This document shows positions 35,101 to 43,797 of a DNA stretch of 64,000 nucleotides, one piece after another; position 1 is the stretch's first letter, and each line of letters begins with the position of its first letter. The notes below the pieces were generated by a model that saw only the letters and a program-made list of their open reading frames with translations, searched no databases and was not told the DNA's origin. The position numbers and the translations under genes are program-made. The stretch is from Mycosarcoma maydis (taxonomy: Eukaryota; Basidiomycota; Ustilaginomycetes; Ustilaginales): assembly GCF_000328475.2 (NCBI RefSeq), contig NC_026486.1:434001-498000 (forward strand). Reading direction: 5' to 3'.

Positions 35101-36189
35101 CTGTCGCTGGGTCTCAAGTCGCCTGTGCTTGGCTCTTCCGAGCCAGCTCACCCTCGCAGCGGCAGCGGCAGCGGCAGCTTGATGGCTGCCTTCGCTAACG
35201 ATTCGACGGCCCTCACGATTGCTCCCCCGGCGCCTTCGATTGGCTCGGTGCTGTACCACCCCACGTTTGCGCGACGACATATTCTCTCTGTCAAGAACTT
35301 CTCGCGTGATGACCTGCACGCTCTTTTCTCGGTGGCTACCGAGATGCGCGTCATGGTGGAGCGACAGGGCTCTGTTGATCTGCTGCGCGGACGTGTGCTT
35401 GCGACGCTCTTCTACGAGGAGTCGACGCGTACCTCGTGCTCGTTTGAGGCTGCCATGCTCCGTCTGGGCGGTCAAGTGGTCAAGGTTCAGCCCGACAAGT
35501 CTTCGGTGCAGAAGGGCGAGTCAATTCCCGACACGATCCGCACTCTCGGCTGCTACGCCGACGCTGTTGTAATGCGCCACCCTGCGGCTGGCAGCGTTCA
35601 CTTGGCTGCTAAGCACTCTGCAGTCCCCGTGATCTCGGGAGGCGAGTCGTCGATCGAGCACCCTACCCAGGCGCTGCTCGACACGTTTGCCATCCGAGAA
35701 GAAATGGGTACTGTGGCCGGACTCACGATCACCATGGTGGGTGATCTCAAGTACGGCCGCACGGTGCACAGTCTAGTGCAGCTGCTGTGCCTGTACGGTG
35801 TTACTGTGAATTATGTCAGCCCAGAGTCGCTCAAGATGCCCGAAGACGTCAAGCAGGCTGTGGCACGCAAGGGAATCAAGCAGTACGAGTCAAGCGTGCT
35901 CACCGACGACATCTTGGCTCGCACCGATGTGCTCTACGTCACGCGTGTGCAGAAGGAGCGCTTCCCGGACATGGCATCGTACGAAGCGGTCAAGGATACC
36001 TACATTGTTGACAACGCCACTTTGTCCAAGTGCAAGCCGACTACGATTGTTCTGCATCCATTGCCTAAGAACAACGAACTGGCCGATGATCTCGAGTACG
36101 ACCCTCGTGCCGCTTGGTGGCGACAGGTCAAATACGGTCTGTACCTGCGCATGGCTTTGCTTGCTATGGTTCTGCATCATCGTGCATAA
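29180..36189 (+). CDS. URA2: Ura2/CAD: glutamine-dependent CPSase, inactive DHOase-like, ATCase
   Basis: Exons 29180-29384 and 29492-36189 (intron GTAAGT..CAG) encode about 2300 residues, counting a 100-N gap (30284-30383) kept in frame. The protein makes carbamoyl phosphate from glutamine and bicarbonate and joins it to aspartate, the first two steps of UMP synthesis. Domains in order: glutaminase with Cys332 in FGIC just before the gap and its partners His425 and Glu427 in QFHPE; two ATP-grasp CPSase halves (from about 485 and 1029, starting [19 protein letters not shown] and [17 protein letters not shown]); a regulatory MGS domain (about 1405-1500); a dihydroorotase-like domain whose HxH is replaced by N1571 and F1573; and ATCase (about 1990-2300) with STRTS at 2046 and HPLP at 2257. 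UTP feedback through the MGS domain is known for the family. Fungal Ura2 generally has a dead DHOase domain, so that step needs a separate enzyme. Confidence 0.96.
30284..30383. other. Assembly gap (100 N) inside the CAD glutaminase domain
   Basis: There are exactly 100 N immediately after the catalytic Cys codon. The reading frame is the same on both sides when 100 bases are counted. By comparison with the known length of this part of the domain, the true missing piece is probably somewhat shorter (about 75-80 nt), so 100 is likely a placeholder. Confidence 0.95.
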
Positions 36190-36608
36190 ACATGTTGCAA
36201 CATTCTGGCTTCCAACGTTGACATCCTTTTGGACGTCCAACAGAGTCGAGACTGTCTATGAAGGGACCGAGGAGATGAGCGTTGGTTAAATGATAGATGC
36301 GACTGTATCGCGCTTCCTTTTCTGTATCCTTCTCTATATATACTCTGAAAGAAATGTAGATATGCATGGTAAGGTTCTCCGCCAAGTTTACGATGGACGC
36401 GCCCTGTCTGTGGTTGATACGTTCCAATATGGCAAGGATGATGAGTGTCGACCCTGATTCGTGATTGGATGGTGCGCATCCAGGATCGGATGTTCTGAGC
36501 CGGTAAGTCGTGAGTTAACCATCAAAGCTTGGGAATGGAAGCTCAAAAATCTGGGCAGCAGAACCAGTCAAGTCAGAGAGGTGAATTGCGTGCCTAGAAA
36601 AAGTCAAC

Positions 36609-36643
36609 AATCGCGAATCACGAATCGTGAATCTGAATCACAG
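36609..36643. repeat. Heptamer array AATCGCG-AATCACG-AATCGTG
   Basis: Three 7-bp units lie in register (36609, 36616 and 36623), followed by AATCTG and AATCACAG. A second small set (AATCACG twice) lies at 36723-36744. Confidence 0.85.
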
Positions 36644-36805
36644 AATAAGAATCGGCAGCACAAGGCGACCAGACTCGTGCACAGTCGTGAGTGATTCACA
36701 GAGTCGGGATTGTCGACCGTCAAATCACGAATAGAATCACGAATGCCGTCGGCCAACAGCGGGCCGAGAGTCGTGAGCTGCACATTGCTGCAGGAAGACG
36801 GAGAG

Positions 36806-36822
36806 ATTCACGATTCGTGAAT
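36806..36822. repeat. Heptamer pair ATTCACG-ATTCGTG
   Basis: ATTCACG (36806) and ATTCGTG (36813) join into the near-palindrome CACGATTCGTG in the CAD to Sec14-like spacer. Confidence 0.8.
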
Positions 36823-37064
36823 TTGTCGACGCGAGCTGTGAAGCACCAAGCTGTGACAGTCACTGTGGGCTCAGCCCCTGATGCACTCTCCTTCTTTGAC
36901 TGAGCCCAATGCTCGACATTCTGTTCCCATACCTCCTTTCTCTACATCAACCATCTCTACCACGCTCAAAGTTACGTACAGGAAAGTCAGCTGCCAATCG
37001 CGCCATTCAGAAGATCGAGACGGTACTGAAGACTCGCCTCTGCTTAGTCCTGGGTTCTGGATAC

Positions 37065-37084
37065 ATTCGTGATTCGTGATTCGG
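37065..37084. repeat. Heptamer pair ATTCGTG x2
   Basis: Two ATTCGTG units (37065 and 37072) are followed by the partial unit ATTCGG. They lie about 270 bp before the Sec14-like start codon. Confidence 0.8.
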
Positions 37085-37348
37085 TACCTCCACCTTGTCG
37101 ACTCGTGCCGCAGTTTAACAAGCCTGACTGAGCAAGCAGACGTGAGATTTCTCACGTCTCCATGCCTCGTGAGTCCACGTCACGCGACATTACTCACTCT
37201 GTGACTGTTACATACCGGAACTTGACTATTCGTGATTGTGCTTGGACACACTGCTCTGACAAGCCCGACTCAAGCTTGACAGCATCACATCCACGATTGC
37301 AAGGATCTTGGTGAGACCGCACCTGCAACATCGCGCTGCTCTCACCAA

Positions 37349-38692
37349 ATGATGCCGCCTTCGATGGAGTCTTCCACCTCATCTGGGTCATCAGAGCCCG
37401 TTACTCCTCCTTTGAACCGCAACGCAACCTGGGCTGCAAGCCGCAGCGCTGCCGCCGATGCATCAGAAACCACGCCCCAAAAAGGACCGTCCGCGCCTAC
37501 CGACAGTTCATCACCTCTATCCCTCCGAAAGAGATTTGCGTCCTTCACACGCTCAGCTGGCAAGAATGTCTCTGGCTCGCTCTCTGCCGGTGCTACTTCG
37601 CCCTCAGTGACGCCGCTCCAAGATAGCTCGCAGCGAATCGAGAGATTGGATCTTCAAAAAGGAGCAGTTGGAGCAAACACAGGAGACCCACCAACGTTGT
37701 CAAATCATGCATCCTCAGCGCCCATCTCTCGCAGAGGCAGCTTTACGGAGACTGGTGAGCGAGACGTGTTCAGTGCACCCCCCAAGGACGACATTCTCGA
37801 TGATTCGCCGCTGCAGTGTATTCTCAGGAGCCCCAATGCTCGAGCTCTTCCGGGACATCCAGGCAATCTGACGCCCACTCAAACGCAAGCGCTCCACGAG
37901 CTCACTCAGGCACTGAAGAGTGACGGAGCACTTCATGATCCTGAATCGGAACCTCCTTCGTACCAAGAAACGCAACTGCTACGCTTCCTTCGAGCACGTA
38001 GCTTCAACGTTCAAGCAGCACGGGCCATGTACCTGAAAGCGGAAGCGTGGAAAAAGGAGATCGACTTGGACCGACTCGTTCGGGAATTTTCTTTCGACGA
38101 ACGCGATGCGGTCGCTGCACACGGCTGGTGCATGTACTTTCATAAGACCGATAAGTTGGGACGGCCGATCTTCATCCAAGATCTTGGCTCGATGAATTGC
38201 ACCGAGGTGTTTCGCAAGACGACACCGGAACGAGTGATTCAGAAGTTTGCCGTGACACTCGAGCTTGCAGTGCGACATCGATACGAACCTTGCACCATCG
38301 CAAGCGGTCGATGGGTCGACGACAACATGATGGTGATCAACCTAGCCGGTCTTGGACTGAGCACGTTCTGGTCGATGAAGGGACAACTTCAGCAATTGTT
38401 GAGTATTCTAGATAACAACTTCCCCGAGTTGTCCGGGCGGGTTCAGATCATCAATGCGCCGTACATGTTTAGTACCATTTGGAGTTGGGTCAAAGGTTGG
38501 TTGCCAACAGCGACGGTGGAAAAGATCGACATCGCGGGCGCCGAGTACAAAGAGGCGGTCTTTGAGTATGTGCGCAAGGAGGATTGGCCGAAAGACTTGG
38601 GTGGCGAGTGCGAGTGTAGGGACGAGCAGGGATGTAGAAAGAGCGATCCGGGTCCTTGGGATAAGCGCTTGGTCCGGACGGCGGATTTGTAG
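37349..38692 (+). CDS. Sec14-like CRAL-TRIO lipid-transfer protein
   Basis: This single exon encodes 447 residues; the start is the first of two tandem ATGs. The first about 170 residues are Ser/Pro-rich and disordered. The CRAL-TRIO N-terminal helices begin near residue 200 with the hallmark LLRFLRARSFNVQAA. The lipid-binding domain follows (about 250-415), with GRPIFIQDLGSMN, DNNFPELSGRVQIINAPYMF and FSTIWSWVKGWL, the last part forming the gate helix. The C-terminus contains ECECRDEQGC and PWDKR. Proteins of this type exchange phosphatidylinositol and other lipids between membranes and support Golgi secretion. The long unstructured N-terminus differs from the short yeast Sec14. Which lipid it carries cannot be told from the sequence. 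Confidence 0.88.
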   Translation: MMPPSMESSTSSGSSEPVTPPLNRNATWAASRSAAADASETTPQKGPSAPTDSSSPLSLRKRFASFTRSAGKNVSGSLSAGATSPSVTPLQDSSQRIERLDLQKGAVGANTGDPPTLSNHASSAPISRRGSFTETGERDVFSAPPKDDILDDSPLQCILRSPNARALPGHPGNLTPTQTQALHELTQALKSDGALHDPESEPPSYQETQLLRFLRARSFNVQAARAMYLKAEAWKKEIDLDRLVREFSFDERDAVAAHGWCMYFHKTDKLGRPIFIQDLGSMNCTEVFRKTTPERVIQKFAVTLELAVRHRYEPCTIASGRWVDDNMMVINLAGLGLSTFWSMKGQLQQLLSILDNNFPELSGRVQIINAPYMFSTIWSWVKGWLPTATVEKIDIAGAEYKEAVFEYVRKEDWPKDLGGECECRDEQGCRKSDPGPWDKRLVRTADL

Positions 38693-39137
38693 TGAGGCCA
38701 GAACTTACCATCGATGTAATCTCGTGAATGTGAATCACGAATGCCTCTTTTCGAACGATGTTGCATGTCTGTGCTGAGCTTCAAAAAAGTGCTCTCAGTT
38801 CACACGACTCTCGTCCAGAGGCGACCGAGCTTTGGCAGCTCCGCGGCGTCTTAGCGGCGCAATTGTGTGCGATGCTGTGGGGATCTGTACTGTTAGCGCT
38901 GATGTGCAGAGCACAAGACGGAGCTCACTGTCTTTTGCCAATTGCCGAGTTGAGATGCTTGTACAAGTATCCCTTTCGATCTGGCTTTCACTGGCATTTG
39001 CATCTTGCCAAAATGAGCACGGCTTACAGTGCATCTTTGTACCTCGACACACACAAGCCACCGACGAATGGAGTCAATCTGAAACTGGCAATCGCTGCCA
39101 CTGTATTGCGCTGTGCTATCAAGCCATGTAGAGGTGT
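38693..39137. other. Spacer between the Sec14-like and NI9M genes
   Basis: These are the shared 3' flanks of convergent genes. A single AATCACGAATG motif lies near 38735. No open frame here has protein features. Confidence 0.55.
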
Positions 39138-39642
39138 CTATTCTTCATCGTCGTATGCGGTGATCTGTTCTCGTGCACGAGCCGGGACTGCTTCGTTGTG
39201 AATCGAGCCAAAATCGACAAGTAAGAAAGTGCTGCTAAGAAGGGTCTGGAGAGACGATGAAAACGAGGAGACTTACGAGGATACGAGGTGGGCACCTTGT
39301 CAGCAGGCTTCCAGCCGTACGCTTTACGAATGGGGGGTACCGTCACCACAGCCAGCGGGCCGACAGATCCGATGACGATTGAGAAGAACACTACTGGGTG
39401 TTCGTGTGCTGCATATTGCTGTGTGATCGTCGATCCCCAAACGAGGATTGCAAAACGAGACAGGTAAGGTAGGGCGTCAGTAGTCGAAGCTCCACAGGTT
39501 CCAACTTGCTCTCGGCGGCGGCAGCACTCGACGTTATAGCAGTGTCAAGCGGTAGTGTTGGTCGATGATGCGCCATTCATGAGAGGAAAGCACGTACAAG
39601 GTATCGGTATGTGTTGCGGAAAGGCGAGAAGATCGACGCCAT
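39138..39642 (-). CDS. NI9M: NADH:ubiquinone oxidoreductase 9.5-kDa subunit (NI9M)
   Basis: Three small minus-strand exons (39642-39598, 39418-39277 and 39187-39138) join to 78 residues, with matching phases and GTACGT..CAG and GTAAGT..CAG introns. The protein starts MASIFSPFRNTYRYL, continues through QYAAHEHPVVFFSIVIG into a membrane helix, then VTVPPIRKAYGW, and ends with an acidic AYDDEE tail. This is the pattern of the fungal 9.5-kDa accessory subunit of respiratory complex I: a short N-terminus, an aromatic HE-P-FF entry to one transmembrane helix, then VPPIR. No single open frame shows the gene, because each exon is under 150 nt. It probably sits in the inner mitochondrial membrane. Confidence rests on the coherent splice phases as well as the motif match. 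Confidence 0.87.
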
Positions 39643-40050
39643 TTTTGCGAGTACTTGTTTTGAGCTGAACGAGTGTCGATGCGAGTTTGGTGCTGGTCCG
39701 CTGCGTAGACCGATGCGATTACGTTACTATGTGTCGCGTCCTTGTCACGATCAGTATAGAGGTGAGGGAAAGAAAGGTACCACAGCGAAGTTCACGTCTC
39801 GAATATGCCCGCCTGAGCTCGGAACCGATCTTCGCGTTTTTCTACCAGATGTCGCTATCTTTTCATAATCTCACATCTGACTAAAATTTGCCTTGTGCGT
39901 GTTGCGCGTTGCCACGTGCGTATTGTAGTTGACAAAATATCCAAATATATCGTGAGTAAATCGTGAATCTTTCCAAATCTTGATTTTTCTTCCTTCCTTC
40001 TTTCCCGATCGATACAGGTCTATGGCATTTTCACCGGTGAAAACCCTCGC

Positions 40051-40091
40051 ATTCGTGAATCAGATTCGTGATTCTGTGATTCTGTGAATTT
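40051..40091. repeat. Array of ATTCGTG and ATTCTGTG units
   Basis: ATTCGTG (40051), AATCAG, ATTCGTG (40064), and then ATTCTGTG twice (40071 and 40079). The last two are 8-bp variants, as if the heptamer had gained a base and been duplicated. Confidence 0.8.
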
Positions 40092-41150
40092 GAAGCGCAA
40101 CAGCTGAGTTCTTACACTTTGCAAGACAGGGGTTGTAGCTGGAACAAATTCCCTCTCGGGGCTGAAACACCTGACGCGGTATGGTCCAATATAAATCATA
40201 CCTTCAGCACCTCCGCCCATGGATATGACCTTTGACGCAACATCAAGAGAGTCTTTGCGAGACACTTGTCCTACATTCGGTTCAGGATTCGCAAACGAGC
40301 TTCAGTCTCCCCTTGGCCAAGCCAAACGCCGAAGTAACAAGTTAGTGGTGATCGAAAAATTGAGTGGTCTCGAACAAGCGTCTTATCGGCCAATGAACGA
40401 GCATCGCTCGCAGAGTAGCAGCGGCTTCCGAGGTTCAAGCGTTCCCCGAGATTCGAGCTGCTATTCCCAATTGAGTCTTCTGTTTTTCTCGGGAGACCGA
40501 GTCTAGCCGGTCCTCGCGGGGCGTTCCCCGCTGACATACCTTTTGTTCCAGACGACGCATGGAGGAGTAAAGAGTGCAAGAAAGGCGGCTAGTAGCTTGG
40601 CTGAAGGTACGGCGGAGCTTCCAGACATTTTCAGCCCAAGTTTGAGGAAGGTGAAGCTGCATGCAAGATAGATAGTGTTGAAAGTATCGGGTGTATCTGT
40701 AACAACGTCAATTCTCTCGTTCGCTGACAGAGTTCATGCTACGAGAGGTGCTCGCGTGCCAAACACCGAAAACAACTGCGCCCTTGTGTTTTGGTTCGAA
40801 CAACAACAGAGTAGCATTGCTATCAAATTCTGCTTGATTGAAAGAAGGCCGAGTAAGGCTCAAGATCCCCTTGATAGAAGCAGAAAGCTTTCCAGGCTGA
40901 TAACGTATTGCGGATTTGGATTGCGTTGTTGTTGCTCACGGCTCAACGCTGCAGCTGTCAAACCTAGAAGCGAGTCCAAGTTCGGGCTGAAATACCAACC
41001 AGCAGACAATTGACATTACAAATTTGACCCCGAGCTGCATCAACGTAGCACGTAGAATCTATTTTCGTATTGGAAAATACTTGACCAAACACGTCCAACG
41101 TGTTTTTCTCACGTCACAGACTGCCCGAAACCTCGGTTGCCCTTTTCCAT

Positions 41151-41178
41151 TGTGCTCCATCAACTGTGCTCCATCAAC
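41151..41178. repeat. Tandem duplication of a 14-bp unit
   Basis: TGTGCTCCATCAAC occurs twice, directly adjacent (41151-41164 and 41165-41178). Confidence 0.85.
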
Positions 41179-42390
41179 TCGGATGGGTTTGCATGTCACT
41201 ATGATGTAGATCATCGTTTGATCCTACGATGCTCGGTAGCACTTGTAGCCGAGCGACGCTCAAGCTCTTGTTGATGTGATTGGAACACCGCTCCGTTGGG
41301 CTTGTATAGTGCATGCAGTGCGGCTTCAACAAGCTTTCTGGTCACCTAGAGTTCTGGAACGCGCTCTTCAGCATAATGAATGGCAGAAGTCTGCAGCTAT
41401 TACAAACCTTGTCTGGCTGCTTTCATTGTCTTGTTGCTCAAATGCCGTGTATGAAAGCTCCTGACGTAGCGACTGCACGCATCGGGGACGAGTATGGCAC
41501 GCGTCAGGAGCCCAGCACAGAACCGACGGAATAGCACAGCCTGGAGGCCTTCTGAAGATTGCAACGCTCACGACTTGTTGGGCTTCGAGTTCCTGCATCC
41601 ACGATTCAGCTTGATATGCTTGATGACTACGCCCTCTGTTGTTCGAAAGTCTGAACACTATTCGGTTTCGAAGGAGCGTGTATATTTAGCCGCGTGCACA
41701 CGTTTCTACTTCGCGGAGAAAGACCATCTAGGCGAGACAATCATTGGTTGTGAGGTGGCCCTGACTCGGATATGGGCTCAAACTTTGCTGACTTGCACAC
41801 TAGCCGCCTGGCTGCCTTTCACAATTTGATCGCTTGTTCAATGGCAGAGGGCGCAGTGTTGTTGGAGACCATGTCTCCTTACTTTTCGTTGTTTGCAGCG
41901 AGTCGCGCTTCGGACTGGGGAATCAAGCCCGTTTTCTCGAATCTCAAAGCCAAAAACAAATCACACCCTCTAAATGAGAAACCGTTCGCAAAGCTGCAAG
42001 GATGTTTCCGCTCGACGATTGGTTCAGGAGGCTTGAGAGGCGGCGTTCCGGTATGGATTGGGACTCCGTCCTTGCAACAATGCGGTGCAGATGAACTGGA
42101 AAAGGGCGTCGCAATAGAAGTACTTGTTGTAGACGTCTGTTTCAGATGGGATGACGCTCTGGGAATTAAGGTGAAACGAACGTGGTGCAGAAACAAGTGG
42201 CGCTACATTATTTCGCAGCACAATGCTTCCCGCTCCGAAGTTGGTGGTCTCATCGAATCGACTTCAGCCCTTCTTGGCTCGAAAGTGATGGAGAAAACCA
42301 AGACGAGAGCCAATCCTTGCATCTGCGTTCGATGTTTTGTGGGGGTGGATTCGTTATTGCTTTTGATCAATTCGAGGTGAAATGAGCTTT

Positions 42391-42415
42391 TGACTAGTCA
42401 ACTTAACGTTAAGTT
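42391..42415. repeat. Two adjoining perfect palindromes
   Basis: TGACTAGTCA (42391-42400) is a perfect 10-bp palindrome. It shares its last base with AACTTAACGTTAAGTT (42400-42415), a perfect 16-bp palindrome. A further CTAGTCA at 42431-42437 complements the start of the first. Confidence 0.85.
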
Positions 42416-42670
42416 AACTTAGCTGACGCGCTAGTCACAAGCGTGCACACGATTGAATGCCCGATTCGTGATTCTCCCAAAATAAAAGCAAAAATGAATA
42501 AATAGAAAACCTCCAAATACGTTATTAACATAAACCTGCCGGTTGCGTGTTCGTCTGGTTGAACAACAGTCGATCCTCTGCTCGCTTACAGATATACTGT
42601 ATTTCTGGACAGCCAAAGTGAACAGTTACCGTGAGCAGCTGCCCTGCACAATCACGAATACTGCTCTGTT

Positions 42671-42692
42671 CTGCACTGCACTGCACTGCACA
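42671..42692. repeat. CTGCA tandem repeat
   Basis: A 5-bp unit (CTGCA) is repeated four times in a row, ending in CACAC. It is a simple microsatellite in the gene-poor stretch. Confidence 0.8.
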
Positions 42693-43190
42693 CTCAACTC
42701 TAGCTGCAATGCAGATCTGGGCCCTATTTCAATTCCGACGTTCAGACTCAGCTTGGAACACTTCTTTGTCGCCTACGTCAACCTTGTTTTGCAACACAAC
42801 AGAATCGTGAGTGTCCTGTCTGCTCGATCATGAAATTCCTGGCGATGGCGACAGTGATTCGTGATTGTCATCGCGAGATCGATTTGACGTCGAGGGTCCA
42901 AGAGACCACATACTCTCCGCTCCGACCGGGTTATGTGCTCCTGCTCGGACCCTTCCTCTCGTCTTTCTCTGCGGGCTGGTGACTGAGGACAAGAGCTGTC
43001 ATCCTATCACGTATCTCTTGGCTTCGCCTATGAGCCACGGTGAGCTCGGCCAAACAGCCGCCCTTAGCTGTGTCTGAGTTTGATAGCGACTGCGCTCAGT
43101 GAGTAACACACAGTAAAGAGCTCGGCTCGAAACTCAGTCATCGCATGACCCAGCGAGGCGTTTTGGTCTTGTAACTTCTCTTCCCGCGTT

Positions 43191-43797
43191 GCCCTTCGTG
43201 ATTGACACTGCCTCTGTTTTTGCCGTTCCGCTTTCCCACTCACCTCCTCTTTCCGCCCAGCCAAAGCGCTTGACTTTCCTCGCCCCACCTGTCCCTCCTC
43301 ACATCCTTTCTCGTGGTTCGGGTTCTGCGGTAAAGTCTCACTTTTCTCGCCTCAAACTTTGCTCGCTCAGACTGGCTTTGACACTTTTCCACGCCCATCC
43401 TACCTGTCTCCTTTCAGCTGTCCTTTTCTTTCACCCCTACCTTTCTCTTTTCACCTTGACCCGACGACACGCAGCCCTCCCTGATCTGGACGACCGCACC
43501 TCCTACACTCTTCACACCATCAGAATAACAACACTCACCATCACCGCAGCTTCTTCCACCACAACCATCATCTACTCTTTTAATCACACTTCAGCCCGCT
43601 ATCTAACACAAAGAGCTTCACTTAGCCTGACGCTTCATCCACAACATTTGGGCTAGTCAGCAAGTTTTTGTCGGACGACTCGCACATTTCTACCTAGTAC
43701 TCGTGATCTTCCACGCGCTAACAATCCGCGCCTCTTCATCGTCCAGACAGACACGAAAAGGGAGGCGTACAGCTTCCCTCGCCCGGCTACCATCACT
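43191..43797 (+). promoter_or_regulatory. Pyrimidine-rich leader of the polyQ gene
   Basis: The plus strand is C/T-rich from about 43210 to the ATG, like the regions before CAD and the Sfp1-like gene. An open frame of 155 codons (43189-43656) follows from this bias and shows no protein features. Confidence 0.5.

Larger units (their letters stand above)
36190..37348. other. Spacer between CAD and the Sec14-like gene, rich in heptamers
   Basis: No gene is present in this 1.16 kb. It has the highest density of the dispersed motif in the window: single or multiple units near 36458, 36508 (AGTCGTGAG), 36609-36643, 36682, 36723-36744, 36767, 36806-36822, 37065-37084 and 37229. Confidence 0.7.
39643..43190. 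other. Second gene-poor stretch, about 3.5 kb
   Basis: No gene is supported. The longest frame (41772-42380, 202 codons) lacks any motif and lies beside other overlapping frames. The stretch contains the dispersed motif at 40051-40091, about 39963, 42463, 42654 and 42858, a 14-bp direct repeat at 41151-41178, adjacent palindromes at 42391-42415 and a CTGCA tandem at 42671-42692. It may be a regulatory spacer, or it may hold non-coding or fast-evolving multi-exon genes. Confidence 0.5.

Noticed and set aside
30202..35475. Several long minus-strand open frames inside CAD (for example 30202-31038, 31621-32253, 33424-33963)
   Set aside because: They are antisense shadows of a GC-rich, strongly codon-biased exon and have no protein features of their own.
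36609..36643. Heptamer arrays considered as CRISPR or telomere repeats
   Set aside because: Units are only 7 bp without unique spacers of constant size, the genome is fungal, and the unit does not match a telomere repeat.
41772..42380. A 202-codon plus-strand frame in the second gene-poor stretch
   Set aside because: No motif, no signal peptide, no plausible exon partners; other frames of similar size overlap it. It could be real only with transcript support.
43189..43656. 155-codon frame upstream of the polyQ gene
   Set aside because: It arises from C/T bias in the probable leader and has no protein-like features.
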